Assembly (NCBI RefSeq): GCF_001418135.1
Contig: NZ_LIPQ01000261.1
Span: 1-35,108 of the forward strand
Source: Streptomyces aureus
Lineage (GTDB): Bacteria; Actinomycetota; Actinomycetes; Streptomycetales; Streptomycetaceae
DNA: 35,108 nucleotides
Direction of reading: 5' to 3'
Part shown: positions 15,215-23,366 of the stretch, one piece after another
How the letters are laid out: the number at the start of each line of letters is the position of its first letter
Numbering within the stretch: position 1 is the stretch's first letter
The notes under the pieces: model-generated
Told to the model about the DNA's origin: nothing
Seen by the model: the letters and a program-made list of their open reading frames with translations, nothing else
Database searches by the model: none
Translations under genes and position numbers: made by a program

Positions 15215-15359
15215 ACAGCCGGCCCAGAGCGCGCGGGACGGGTACAAAGCCGCCGTACCGCGGTGAGCGCCGTCCTGCGTGCGCCGACATCCGGGAGGAC
15301 TGCGGCGGCTGGACCGACGAGGACACCGACCGCTGCCTGCGGCGCGTGAAGTCGTCGCG

Positions 15360-15983
15360 TCAGGCGAGTACTTGTGTGGGTGCGGGCAGGTGGGGGGTGA
15401 TGTTGCGCCGGGCGCGGTCGACGTATTCCTCCTTCTCACCGACGGGAGCGACGTAGTGCAGCGCGTCCTCGGCGGCGGCGTCGCCTCGGAGACGGGTGAT
15501 GATCCAGGCGGCGAGGTACTGCGAGGCGAGGCAGCCACCGGCGGTGGCGATGTTGTCTCTGGCGTAGAAGGGCTGGTTGAGCACCTCGACGCCGGCGGCG
15601 ACGACCCAGGGCTTGGTGGTCAGGTCGGTGCAGGCGGGGATGTTGTCGAGCAGGCCGAGCTTGGTCAGCACGAGCGCGCCGGAGCATTGAGCCGCGATGA
15701 GTTGGCGCGACGGGTCCAGGCCGCGCAGGACCTTCATGATCGCCGGGTCTTCGACGACTTCGCGGGTGGCGATGCCACTGCCGACGATGACGGCGTCAGC
15801 GGCGCACGCCTCCTCGAGGGTGGACATCTGCTCGATGACGACACCGTTCATCGACGTCACCTTGGGGCTGGGGGTGGCGATGGTGACGCGCCAGTCGTCG
15901 GTCCTGACGCGGTTGAGGACACCGAGCGCGATCAGGGAGTCGAGCTCGTTGTAGCCGTCGAAGGTGAGGATGGCGATGTGCAC
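15360..15983 (-). CDS. DJ-1/PfpI-family protein
   Basis: This encodes a 207-residue protein of the DJ-1/PfpI (class I amidotransferase-like) superfamily. The nucleophile elbow is IAAQCSGALVL with Cys100, and Glu13 in DGYNELD is the usual partner. FLAG-like VIVGSG (about residues 66-70) and TAGGCLASQYLAAW (about 150-163) are also typical; isonitrile hydratase is the closest named relative by layout. It could act as a hydratase, deglycase-like or stress protein. The start is GTG at 15983, preceded by GGAAGGA at 8 bases. It is divergent from a MocR regulator whose operator sits in the shared promoter region. Confidence 0.88.
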   Translation of the reverse strand: MHIAILTFDGYNELDSLIALGVLNRVRTDDWRVTIATPSPKVTSMNGVVIEQMSTLEEACAADAVIVGSGIATREVVEDPAIMKVLRGLDPSRQLIAAQCSGALVLTKLGLLDNIPACTDLTTKPWVVAAGVEVLNQPFYARDNIATAGGCLASQYLAAWIITRLRGDAAAEDALHYVAPVGEKEEYVDRARRNITPHLPAPTQVLA

Positions 15984-16011
15984 GGCGGATGTCCTTCCGG
16001 CTGGGCGGGGT

Positions 16012-16044
16012 TTGAAGGTAAGGACCCACGGACAGTACAGTCAA
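16012..16044. promoter_or_regulatory. Overlapping divergent promoters of pfpI-like and mocR-like genes
   Basis: Rightward: TTGAAG (16012-16017) and TACAGT (16036-16041) with an 18-base spacer, predicting a start near 16048 just ahead of the ATG at 16054. Leftward: TTGACT (plus-strand 16039-16044) and TACCTT (plus-strand 16015-16020), again 18 apart, for the pfpI-like gene. The two promoters occupy nearly the same DNA on opposite strands, so they should compete. Confidence 0.6.
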
Positions 16045-16045
16045 A

Positions 16046-16066
16046 GAATTGTCATGGATACAATTC
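16046..16066. promoter_or_regulatory. MocR operator, inverted repeat over mocR start
   Basis: GAATTGT (16046-16052) and ACAATTC (16060-16066) are perfect inverted arms around a 7-base spacer that contains the ATG of the mocR gene. The AT-rich site stands out in this GC-rich DNA. It covers the predicted mocR transcription start, fitting autorepression, and lies just upstream of the -35 of the pfpI-like gene, fitting activation. Confidence 0.65.
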
Positions 16067-17409
16067 GGCGCATGGCAGCCCCGCGCTACAAGCAGCTGGT
16101 CGACGCGTTCGCATCCGACATCCGGACGGGGCGGCTGGCCGCGGGAGCGCGGTTGCCGACACACCGCGCTCTCGCCGCCCGCGAGGGCATCGCCCTGGTG
16201 ACCGCGACGCGGGTGTACGCGGAGCTGGAGGCGATGGCTCTGGTGAGCCGGGAACAGGGCCGCGGCACCTTCGTACGTGACATTTCGGTACCCGCAGGCC
16301 ATGGCATCGATCAGCAGGCCGTCGCCCCGGAAGCGGTCGACCTCAGCTTCAACTATCCGTCGCTGCCCGGTCAGGCCGACCTCCTCCGGCAGGCCCTGCG
16401 GGAGGTGGCCACCTCCGGCGATCTCGACTCGCTGCTGCGCTACCAGCCGCATCGAGGGCGTCCCCAGGACAGAGCCTCGATCGCGCGGTACCTGAGGCGT
16501 CGAGGAATCACCACGGACGCGGATCGGATCCTCATCACCGGCGGGGCCCAGCACGGCCTGGCCGTCACCGTCATGGCCACGCTCAACGCCGGCGACGTCG
16601 TCGCTGTCGACGCACTGACCTATCCGGGCTTCAAGGTGCTCGCGGACGCCTTTCGTCTCGACCTGGAGCCCCTGCCCGCAACCGCCGACGGACCGGACCT
16701 CGATGCCCTGGAGAGGCTGTGCGCGACCCGCCCTGTGCGCGCGGTCTACACCATGCCCACCTTGCACAACCCTCTGGGCTGGGTCATGCCGGCAGCGGAC
16801 CGCACCCGTCTGATCACGATCGCTCGACGGTACGGTTCGCTCATCGTCGAAGACGCCTCGTACGCCTTCCTGGTCGAGGACCCGCCACCGCCGCTGGCCG
16901 CGACCGCGCCGGACATCACCGTCCACGTCTCGGGATTCTCCAAGAGCATCGCCACCGGCCTGCGGGTCGGCTTCGTCGTCGCCCCGCCCGGCACGCTGCC
17001 GTCGCTCGAACGCGCGATCCGGGCGACCACCTGGAACACCCCGGCCCTCACCACGGCCATCGCCTGCCGCTGGCTCGACGACGGCACGGCGGACCACTTG
17101 GAAGCGCAGAAGCGAGGCGATGCCAAGGCCCGCCAAGTACTCGCCGGACAAGAGCTGGCAGGCCTGCCACTGGTCAGCCACCCCTCGTCCTACTTCACAT
17201 GGCTACCGCTGCCCGACGACGCACGCGCCGATCGTCTGACCGCCACCCTCGCACGTCAGCACATCTCGGTATCCACGGCCGAGCCGTACACCACCTCGAC
17301 GCACACTCCACAGGCGCTCCGCCTCGCTCTGGGCTCGACCGATCCGGACCGTCTGCGGTCGACGCTGCGCACGGTGCGACAGGTCGTCCTCGAGGACGCC
17401 TGCACCTGA
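16054..17409 (+). CDS. MocR-family (GntR-aminotransferase) regulator
   Basis: This encodes a 451-residue regulator fusing a GntR winged helix (about residues 8-75: KQLVDAFASDIRTGRLAAGARLPTHRALA, then GRGTFV) to a class I aminotransferase-like domain (about 105-445). PLP-site features are present: Asn239 in HNP, Asp267 in VEDASY and the Schiff-base Lys297 in SGFSKSIA. MocR proteins use PLP or an amino-substrate adduct as the signal. The ATG at 16054 is preferred because of the promoter just upstream; an ATG at 16072 is possible. It is divergent from the DJ-1/PfpI gene and probably controls it. Confidence 0.92.
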   Translation: MDTIRRMAAPRYKQLVDAFASDIRTGRLAAGARLPTHRALAAREGIALVTATRVYAELEAMALVSREQGRGTFVRDISVPAGHGIDQQAVAPEAVDLSFNYPSLPGQADLLRQALREVATSGDLDSLLRYQPHRGRPQDRASIARYLRRRGITTDADRILITGGAQHGLAVTVMATLNAGDVVAVDALTYPGFKVLADAFRLDLEPLPATADGPDLDALERLCATRPVRAVYTMPTLHNPLGWVMPAADRTRLITIARRYGSLIVEDASYAFLVEDPPPPLAATAPDITVHVSGFSKSIATGLRVGFVVAPPGTLPSLERAIRATTWNTPALTTAIACRWLDDGTADHLEAQKRGDAKARQVLAGQELAGLPLVSHPSSYFTWLPLPDDARADRLTATLARQHISVSTAEPYTTSTHTPQALRLALGSTDPDRLRSTLRTVRQVVLEDACT

Positions 17410-17585
17410 TCTCCTGTGTATGGTCTGCGAGGCCTACGGAACCGGGTAACGTCCTTGTCATGTTCTTCCAGACGCCGATTCACGAGTGAGAGCGTGACGG
17501 GCCCCCGCTGTGCCCCGACGCAGCCGCACCCGTCCCCCCGCCGATGAATCCGCAGATCACTTCAACACCACCACCGGGAGAACCC

Positions 17586-17801
17586 GTGACCGACAGCAAG
17601 AACATCAACAACCCCGTGGGCCAGGGGGGCGGCCAGCGCAAGAAGCTGTCCCGTGCCGAACGGCAGAACAACGGTCCCCACCGCAACTTCGACCGCCAGA
17701 GCGCAGCCGACAAGAAGGCGGAACTGGTGCGCAAGATGCGCGAGAAGACGCACGGAACTGAGGCCGCCGTGCAGGGGAGCGACGACACCACGCAGAGCTG
17801 A
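17586..17801 (+). CDS. Small Streptomyces protein, DUF6243-like
   Basis: This encodes a 71-residue hydrophilic, basic protein. The GTG at 17586 follows GGGAGA; an ATG at 17544 in the same frame has no ribosome site. The sequence holds SKNINNPVGQGGGQRKKLSRAERQNN, then a charged helix (ADKKAELVRKMREK). I recall many near-identical short Streptomyces proteins of this pattern, annotated as DUF6243; no function is known. It is followed directly by a strong terminator. Confidence 0.85.
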   Translation: MTDSKNINNPVGQGGGQRKKLSRAERQNNGPHRNFDRQSAADKKAELVRKMREKTHGTEAAVQGSDDTTQS

Positions 17802-17835
17802 CGCACCGGCGCCGCAGGGCGGCACCGCACAGGGG

Positions 17836-17870
17836 CAGGGCCCGGACCGTAACGCGCGGTCCGGGCCCTG
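17836..17870 (+). terminator. Strong hairpin terminator with T-rich tail
   Basis: A perfect 14-bp stem (17836-17849 with 17857-17870) encloses a 7-base loop and is followed by CTTTCGTTT. It lies 35 bases after the small DUF6243-like gene. Confidence 0.9.
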
Positions 17871-18245
17871 CTTTCGTTTCGGGGCTCTGCTGCCGCACCG
17901 GGCGCGGCGGGCCCCGCCCGGATCTCGGCCGACCGGTCGCCCGAGCGGCGGGCCGTTGCCGGGGGCCATTGCCGCGTGCCTACAGACCGAAGCGCAGCGC
18001 CCGCCGAGGCCGGCTGACCGCGACAGACTCAGGGTCGGAAACCCGCCTCCGCTCAGCCGACGGGCCCTCGGTCCGTGGGCCCGGGACGCTTCCGTCATGG
18101 GCACGAGCCGTCCACCTCCTCGGCCAGATGCCGGCCGAGGCCGGAGCCGGCCGGCCAGCTTCCGAGAGCGCTTCGGGGCTTCACCCGTACGGGACTGGCT
18201 TGCCCCCGCATACATCGGCGCTCGGAGCTCCCGGGCCACAGGGCG
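17871..18245. other. Intergenic region with 8-bp hairpin
   Basis: No convincing gene is seen. An inverted repeat, CCTCGGCC (18118-18125) and GGCCGAGG (18133-18140), lies about 105 bases past the end of the minus-strand reductase gene. It could be its terminator, but it lacks a T-rich tail and dyads of this kind are common in GC-rich DNA. Confidence 0.4.
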
Positions 18246-19505
18246 TCAGGCGCGGTCGGCGCCGGCGGATGTGGGGGCCGGCTCCTGCTCGCGCAGGGCC
18301 CAGGGGGAACCGTACGCGGTGAGCAGGTCGAGGAAGGGGCGCGGCGGCAGGGCTTCGGGACCCAGGACACCGGGGCCGGACCAGGCGCCGGTGGCGAGCA
18401 GTTCGAGGGCCACCACCGGGTTGACGGCGGTCTGCCAGACGACGGCCTGGGAGCCGTACTCGCGCATGGACCACTGGTTGTCGACCACGTGGTAGAGGTA
18501 CACCTCGCGGGGCAGGCCGTCCTTCGTGCCCTTGACCCAGGTCCCGGCGCAGGTCTTTCCGGTCATCCTCTCCCCGAGTGCCGCCGGGTCCGGCAGGCAG
18601 GCGGCGACCACGTCGCGGGGCGAGACGCGGGCGGGGCTGCCGTCCTCGCCCCGTACGGTGACGGGGGTCGTGGAGTCCAGGCCCAGGGCGTGCAGGGTCC
18701 TGAGCTTGCCGATGAAGTCCTCGCCGAGGCCGTACTTGAAGGTGACCCGGCGGGCTCCGACCCAGCGCGGGATCAGGAGGACCTCCTCGTGCTCGACGTT
18801 GACGCACTCGACGGGGCCGATGCCCTCGGGGAAGTCGAAGACCTCCGGCTCGCTGAACGGGGCGGTGGTGAACCAGCCGCGCTCTCGCTCGTACACCACG
18901 GGAGGGTTCAAGCATTCCTCGATCGTCGTCCAGATGTTGAAGGACGGCGCGAAGTCGTAGCCCTCGACGGACAGGTCGGCGCCGTCGCGGATGCCGATCT
19001 CCTCGATGTCGTCGAAGAGTTCGTCGGCCGCGTAGCGGGCGAAGACGTCCGAGAGCCCGGGCTCGACGCCCATGCCGACGAGCGCGATGCGGCCCGACTT
19101 CTCCCACTCGGCGGCCCGCTCGAACTGCTCGTCGCCGAGCTTCACCCCGCAGATGCCGTGCGGGTCGTCGGGGTGCGGGCGGGAGAGGGACATGGCCATG
19201 TCGAGGTAGTGGCTGCCCGCCGCCAGGGCGGCGTTGAACAGGGGCATCACGAAGCGCGGATCGGTGGCGTTCATCAGGACGTCGCATCCGCGCTCGGTGA
19301 GCAGCCGGGTGACCGCCGCCTCGTCGGAGGCGTCGACGCGACAGGCGCTGAACCGTGTCTCCTCGCCGCCCAGGGCCGCGACCGCGGCCTCGGCCCGGGC
19401 CAGGTCGTAGTCGGCGACGACGAAGCGGTCGAAGAAGCCGCGGCGGGCGGCGATCTTGGTGATCGCGCTCCCGACACCGCCGGCGCCCACAAGCAGAACA
19501 CGCAT
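18246..19505 (-). CDS. Saccharopine dehydrogenase-like reductase
   Basis: This encodes a 419-residue NAD(P)-dependent enzyme. MRVLLVGAGGVGSAITKIAARRGFF is a Rossmann nucleotide-binding start, followed by VVADYDLARAEAAV, an NATDPRFVMPLFNAALAAGSHYLDMAMS segment, and MGVEPGLSDVFARYA. These match saccharopine dehydrogenase/LYS9-like proteins such as carboxynorspermidine synthase-type enzymes, which form or cleave a C-N bond between an amino acid or amine and a keto acid or aldehyde. The ATG at 19505 has AAAGGA 8 bases upstream. It is divergent from a TetR gene that probably regulates it. The true substrate (lysine, polyamine or other) is not decided by sequence. Confidence 0.88.
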   Translation of the reverse strand: MRVLLVGAGGVGSAITKIAARRGFFDRFVVADYDLARAEAAVAALGGEETRFSACRVDASDEAAVTRLLTERGCDVLMNATDPRFVMPLFNAALAAGSHYLDMAMSLSRPHPDDPHGICGVKLGDEQFERAAEWEKSGRIALVGMGVEPGLSDVFARYAADELFDDIEEIGIRDGADLSVEGYDFAPSFNIWTTIEECLNPPVVYERERGWFTTAPFSEPEVFDFPEGIGPVECVNVEHEEVLLIPRWVGARRVTFKYGLGEDFIGKLRTLHALGLDSTTPVTVRGEDGSPARVSPRDVVAACLPDPAALGERMTGKTCAGTWVKGTKDGLPREVYLYHVVDNQWSMREYGSQAVVWQTAVNPVVALELLATGAWSGPGVLGPEALPPRPFLDLLTAYGSPWALREQEPAPTSAGADRA

Positions 19506-19567
19506 GGCACAGTCCTTTCTCGGTGAGGCGGGTGCCTCAGGGGGCTGATGGAACCCGGCGACCCGAG

Positions 19568-19591
19568 TTAAGGTCAATGATGTTGGCATAA
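19568..19591. promoter_or_regulatory. Candidate TetR operator
   Basis: An AT-rich imperfect dyad (TAAGGTCAA near 19569-19577 against TTGGCATAA near 19583-19591) lies between the divergent reductase and TetR genes. Six of nine arm positions pair. Its location and low GC make it the best operator candidate, but the symmetry is weak. Confidence 0.35.
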
Positions 19592-19629
19592 GGCGACGGA
19601 CCTGGACGGCGACACGGAAGAGCGGGGCG

Positions 19630-20343
19630 ATGGCGAAGGAAGTGGTCCCTGAGGAGGCCCGCAGGCGGCGGCGCCCCACTCGGCAGGGGACGGTGCTCTC
19701 CGAGCGGCTGATAGTCGAGACGGCGCTGCGGATGGTGCGCGAGCACGGGAGCGCGGGCCTGTCCGCCCGGCGGCTCGGTGCCGCGCTGGGGGCGGACCCC
19801 AGCACCCTGTACCGGTACTTCGACGGCATGGACGGGCTCACACGTGCCATCGGCGAGGAGCTGATCGGCCGGGCGTTGGCCGGCTGGGTCGCGACGGGGG
19901 AGTGGCGGGCGGACCTGCGCTCACTGGGCCTGCGCATCCACGGCGCCTACCTCGCCCATCCGCAGGCCGCGCTGCTGACCGCGAGCCGGGTGACCGGCCG
20001 GCCGCGGGAGATCGCCGCCGACGAGGCGATCCTCGGGAGCCTTCGCGGCGCGGGGTTCGCGGATGCGGACGCGGTGCGGATCTACCACGCCTACATCGAT
20101 CAGTGCCTGGCCTTCGCGGCGCTCGACGCGGGCGCCCTCGCGCTGACGGAGAAGGCGCGCGAGGCGGACGAGGAGATGTGGGAGTCGACGTACGCCCGGC
20201 TGCCGGCCGACGCGTACCCGAACATCGCGGCCACCGCCGGGCTGCTGGCCGAGCGTATGCCCCACAGCGCCTACCCGGTCGCGCTGGACATGCTGCTGGA
20301 GAGCGCCGAACGCCAGCTGGCGGCCGGGGGCGCCGTCGGCTGA
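19630..20343 (+). CDS. TetR-family transcriptional regulator
   Basis: This encodes a 237-residue repressor. A basic N-terminal arm (EEARRRRRPTRQG) is followed by a TetR helix-turn-helix: LIVETALRMVREHGSAGLSARRLGAALGADPSTLYRYFDGMDGL. The C-terminal ligand domain (about residues 85-235) resembles TetR_C groups, with RIHGAYLAHPQAALL and YHAYIDQCLAFAALDAGAL. The start has GGAAG 9 bases upstream. Its target is probably the divergent saccharopine dehydrogenase-like gene. Confidence 0.9.
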   Translation: MAKEVVPEEARRRRRPTRQGTVLSERLIVETALRMVREHGSAGLSARRLGAALGADPSTLYRYFDGMDGLTRAIGEELIGRALAGWVATGEWRADLRSLGLRIHGAYLAHPQAALLTASRVTGRPREIAADEAILGSLRGAGFADADAVRIYHAYIDQCLAFAALDAGALALTEKAREADEEMWESTYARLPADAYPNIAATAGLLAERMPHSAYPVALDMLLESAERQLAAGGAVG

Positions 20344-20644
20344 GCGGGCGGCGCTTGTGCGTCCGCGGCCGGCCGTCCTCGTCGGCGTGGTCAAGCTCCG
20401 GGTGTTTGAACCAGCAGCACGGCCGCGGCACGGCCACGGTGGGTCCGAAGGGGGACGACTCGGTACACCGAAGGCCGTTCCGGCCGGAACCCGCCGGGCC
20501 ATGCCCCGATCACCAGGGGAAGGTGCCCGGGAGGGCGGCGCCCCGGGCGTGCCCGGACCCCGGCGGCCACTCACACCCACGGGAGGTGGGCCACGGCGTC
20601 CTTCCGTCGGGCGCACTCCGGCGAAAGCACCGGGCCGGAGCGGC
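20344..20644. other. Convergent intergenic region
   Basis: This gap of 301 bases lies between the ends of the TetR and HPP genes. I see no gene. It contains a perfect 14-base palindrome GTTCCGGCCGGAAC (20477-20490) and no classical terminator with a T tail. Confidence 0.45.
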
Positions 20645-21223
20645 TCACCACCAGTAGGCGGGGTACCTCGGTGCCGCCCGCCGGACTCGGGACGCGGCGT
20701 ACGCGGTCAGGACGAGCAGGATCGTGGACCCGAAGAGCAGGGGGACGAACCTGCCCGGCGCGGGTGTCTGGAGGACGATGACGACGGCGGTGGCGCAGGC
20801 AGGCGAGTGCGGGGTCCGGGCCAATGTCGTCAGAGCGAGGGTGACACCGGCGGCGAGGGCGGCGGCCCATGCGCTGCCGTGCGCCGCGACGGCCACCGCG
20901 TATCCGGCGGCGGCACCGAGCAGATGGCCGACGACCACGCTTCGCGGCTGTGCCAGCGGCAGCGCGGGGGCGCAGTGGACCAGTGCGGCGCTGGCGGCGA
21001 GCGGGGGTATGAGCACCGGCTCGTGGAGGGCGGCGCCGATCCCGACGAGCGCGAGGAGGGCCGCTGTGGCGGCGCTGACGTTGTGGGCGGCGGCCGCGGG
21101 CGTGGGTCGTGCCGGGGCACGACCGGCCATCCAGGCCAGGCGCGGGCGCCGGCTGCGGGGGACGGCGGCGGAGCCGGTCACGGCGGGGGCGGGGTCGGGA
21201 TGCGGAGCGGTGTCAGTACTCAA
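20645..21223 (-). CDS. HPP-family integral membrane protein
   Basis: This encodes up to 192 residues with about four membrane helices. The family signature is HEPVLIPPLAASAALVHCAPALPLAQPRSVVVGHLLGAAAGYA, matching the PPxAAsAVL...PxAQPRxVxxGHxxsaxxG pattern of HPP proteins; plant members act in nitrite transport, but bacterial roles are mostly unknown. Another landmark is LARTPHSPACATAVVIVL. The N-terminal 45 or so residues are Pro/Ala/Arg-rich. The start is uncertain: TTG at 21223, GTG at 21181 or ATG at 21130, none with a ribosome site. A TAGAGT box at plus-strand 21359-21364 could be its promoter. Confidence 0.8.
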   Translation of the reverse strand: MSTDTAPHPDPAPAVTGSAAVPRSRRPRLAWMAGRAPARPTPAAAAHNVSAATAALLALVGIGAALHEPVLIPPLAASAALVHCAPALPLAQPRSVVVGHLLGAAAGYAVAVAAHGSAWAAALAAGVTLALTTLARTPHSPACATAVVIVLQTPAPGRFVPLLFGSTILLVLTAYAASRVRRAAPRYPAYWW

Positions 21224-21415
21224 GGGGTGCAGGGTTTCCGGGGCAGGCGGCCAGGGGCCGGACGAGACGGAGCGGGGGCGGTCGGTCGCACGGGACCCTT
21301 TGGTCGACAGTCGGCCCGGTCTCGCGTCCGACCCTGGTGCGGCGGCGCGGCCTCGTACCACTCTAACCAGCGGGTTCTCGGCTCGTCGGCCGGGGGCGTA
21401 GCCGGGCCTGGGGCG

Positions 21416-21421
21416 TAAAAT
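21416..21421 (+). promoter_or_regulatory. Leaderless -10 box of DUF6296-like gene
   Basis: TAAAAT lies 7 bases before the ATG at 21429 in an otherwise very GC-rich stretch, and no good ribosome site follows. Confidence 0.5.
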
Positions 21422-21428
21422 AGGCGAA

Positions 21429-21701
21429 ATGAGCCCACTCCGATACGAGCTGGTGTTCTCCGACGACACGGATTCGGCCCACGACGTCGTGATCGTCGAG
21501 CCCACCTCTTCCAAGGGGCCCGGCGGTCATCCGGTCTACGCGGATCCCACCGGCATCATCCGGGCGGAGATCAGCGACCAGGACGAGGTGCGGATCCTCG
21601 CCTCAGGCGGGCACCAGGCGCCGGCCCAGCACGTCCTGGCCCGCCGTCTCACCGACGCCGATCCGAAGGATCCCGCCGGCCCCTCCACCTCCACGGCCTG
21701 A
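21429..21701 (+). CDS. Small DUF6296-like protein
   Basis: This encodes a 90-residue acidic protein: RYELVFSDDTDSAHDVVIVEPTSSKGPGGHPVYADPTGIIRAEISDQDEVRILASGG, then a loose Pro/Ala tail. I recall the pattern YELVFPG...VVIVxRTxxxGPGGHPVYxDxTGIVRAEIS from Streptomyces DUF6296 proteins; no function is known. It looks like a compact beta domain without motifs of catalysis or export. The gene is monocistronic and probably leaderless. Confidence 0.75.
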   Translation: MSPLRYELVFSDDTDSAHDVVIVEPTSSKGPGGHPVYADPTGIIRAEISDQDEVRILASGGHQAPAQHVLARRLTDADPKDPAGPSTSTA

Positions 21702-22159
21702 CCGGTACGCCACCCGGCCGATCTGCCGGCGAACACCCTCCGTGTTCGGTTGGGTGCTGCCAAGCCCGGGCGTGGCCGTACGACACCCGCCTCATCCGGC
21801 GCGGTCTGCCGACGACGTGTGGCGTCGAGACCGTCGAGACGGTGGAGACCGTGGAGGAGGCGACAGGCGCGAGTACAGCCTGGACGCTCGCCGCTCCGAA
21901 CCGTATCGACGGTGTCCGGACATCCGAAGGCGGCCGGTCCCGGGTCGTCGACACCGTCGCGGAACGCAAGACCCGCAGTTCGGCACCCGGAAACGATCGG
22001 TGGGCCTTCTCCCGCCACAGCGCGAGATTGGCGGGAGGACCACGGCCGGAGAGCCGATAAGGATGGTGCTGGTCTCGCGCCTGTTTCTAGGTCCGCAGTT
22101 GTCCTACTTGAGCCCCAGGGGCGTCGTATCGCGAGGGACCGTAGGAGAGGACGAGACAG
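21702..22159. other. Intergenic region with short tandem repeat
   Basis: I find no supported gene in these 458 bases. Four tandem 9-base units (21823-21858: GTCGAGACC, GTCGAGACG, GTGGAGACC, GTGGAGGAG) lie inside. The last 100 bases are likely the promoter and leader of the VOC gene that follows. Confidence 0.5.
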
Positions 22160-22684
22160 ATGAGGCACACCGCGCCCGAGGGGTACACCAGCGTTGCACC
22201 GTGGGTGGTCACCGATGACACCGGTGCGCTGCTCGACTTCATCACTGCCGCGTTCGGTGGCGAGGAGATCGCACGGGTGCCGGTCGAGGACGGCACCATC
22301 GGCCATGGTGAGATCCGTGTCGGCGACACGGTGGTGCTGGCCTTCGACCGACGGCCCGACTGGCCGGTGATGCCCTCGCTGTTGCGGGTCTACGTCCCGG
22401 ACGCGGACGCCGCCATGGCCACTGCTGTTGCGCACGGGGCTCAGGTGGTCACCGAGGTCGCCGACAGTGCGTGGGGCGATCGCGGTGGCCGGGTGCGGGA
22501 CCCGTTCGGCAACATCTGGTGGGTGGTGAGTCGGGTCGAGGACGTCGAACCGGACCGGGCCTGGGAGCGCATGTTCGAGCCGACGTACGCGGAGGCGATG
22601 CGCATGGCCCAGGAGACGCTGGACGCCGCATTGAGCGGCCGGGATGCAGGGGTGGCGAGCGCCCCGCGGCGTCCGGCCCCCTGA
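22160..22684 (+). CDS. VOC-family protein (glyoxalase-like)
   Basis: This encodes a 174-residue protein. GYTSVAPWVVTDDTGALLDFITAAFGGEEIARV is the opening of the PhnB/glyoxalase type, followed by GHGEIRVGDTVVLAFD, LLRVYVPDADAAMATAVAHGAQVVTEV, DRGGRVRDPFGNIWWVVSR and a C-terminal helix after residue 130 (YAEAMRMAQETLDAAL). Such proteins bind a divalent metal or small ligand; candidate ligands are the His in GHGE and the terminal acidic residue. The ATG is preceded by GGAGAGG. The substrate is unknown. Confidence 0.85.
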   Translation: MRHTAPEGYTSVAPWVVTDDTGALLDFITAAFGGEEIARVPVEDGTIGHGEIRVGDTVVLAFDRRPDWPVMPSLLRVYVPDADAAMATAVAHGAQVVTEVADSAWGDRGGRVRDPFGNIWWVVSRVEDVEPDRAWERMFEPTYAEAMRMAQETLDAALSGRDAGVASAPRRPAP

Positions 22685-22779
22685 GCCTTTCCGGGCTCGT
22701 GGTACTGACTGCGAGCTGGACTTCCTGTGTGACCGCGAAGCCGACAGCTTTGTTCGTGGGTTCCAGCTGCGTTCCGAAC

Positions 22780-22812
22780 TGACAGCATGTGCTGTCATGG
22801 CAGATGACAGCA
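22780..22812. promoter_or_regulatory. Three TGACAGCA octamers over a start codon
   Basis: TGACAGCA (22780-22787) and its exact complement TGCTGTCA (22790-22797) form a perfect dyad with a 2-base centre that ends on the A of the ATG at 22797. A third TGACAGCA follows at 22805-22812 inside the coding region. Two dyads therefore share the middle octamer. This looks like a multi-site operator. Confidence 0.6.
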
Positions 22813-23366
22813 CCACCAGTGCGTATCAGGCGGGCCAGACGGGCCTCGTCGTCCGGATCCCGGAGGCGGAGCCGGCCGTCCGCGGGTGGCGTGAACGGCT
22901 CGACCCCTCGGCCCGGGCCGGGGTCCCAGCCCACGTCACCGTGCTCTTCCCGTTTCTCGACGAGGGCCGAATGGATGCGTTCGTCCACTCCGCACTCGCG
23001 GACGTGCTGGGCAGCCACCCGGCCTTTGACCTGCGGTTCGAGAGATGCGGACGGTTCCCGGGAGTGCTGTATCTCGCCCCCGAGCCCGACACGCAGTTGC
23101 GGCAGCTCACTCAGGCGATCGCTGATCGTTGGCCTGAAGCTCCGCCGTACGGCGGCCGATTCGCCGAGATCGTTCCGCACCTGACCATCGCTCAAGGTCA
23201 GGAAGAGTCCGTCCTGGAGGAGATCGAGGCCGACCTCGCCGTCAGGCTCCCGTTCACGTCTCACGTCTCGTCGGTTGACCTCATCGTTCACGACGGCACG
23301 AAGTGGCAGGAACGAGCCTCGTTCCCACTCGGAGAAGGAGGCAGGGCTGCCGGGTCGCTGCGGTAA
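22797..23366 (+). CDS. 2H phosphoesterase (2'-5' RNA ligase-like)
   Basis: This encodes a 189-residue protein with the two HxT motifs of 2H phosphoesterases, HVTVLFPF (His46) and HLTIAQG (His128), in the spacing of LigT/CPDase-like proteins. Family members hydrolyse 2',3'-cyclic or 2',5'-linked phosphates of RNA or nucleotides. GLVVRIPEAEPAV and DPSARAGVPAHVT are typical of the actinomycete group. The ATG is placed at 22797 because the sequence from there matches the family start; no Shine-Dalgarno is visible and the octamer operator overlaps it. An RNA-repair or cyclic-nucleotide role is possible. Confidence 0.85.
   Translation: MADDSTTSAYQAGQTGLVVRIPEAEPAVRGWRERLDPSARAGVPAHVTVLFPFLDEGRMDAFVHSALADVLGSHPAFDLRFERCGRFPGVLYLAPEPDTQLRQLTQAIADRWPEAPPYGGRFAEIVPHLTIAQGQEESVLEEIEADLAVRLPFTSHVSSVDLIVHDGTKWQERASFPLGEGGRAAGSLR

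Noticed and set aside
15215..15359. Short peptide frame with Cys residues before the pfpI gene
   Set aside because: It has no start codon or ribosome site and overlaps the end of the neighbouring gene.
18075..19526. 483-codon plus-strand open frame
   Set aside because: It is antisense to the saccharopine dehydrogenase-like gene.
20477..20490. GTTCCGGCCGGAAC palindrome
   Set aside because: Short GC palindromes are expected by chance here and nothing around it suggests an operator; it is only noted in the gap entry.
21823..21858. Four 9-mers as a CRISPR-like or iteron array
   Set aside because: The units are contiguous, imperfect and without spacers or replication genes; a small slippage repeat is enough.
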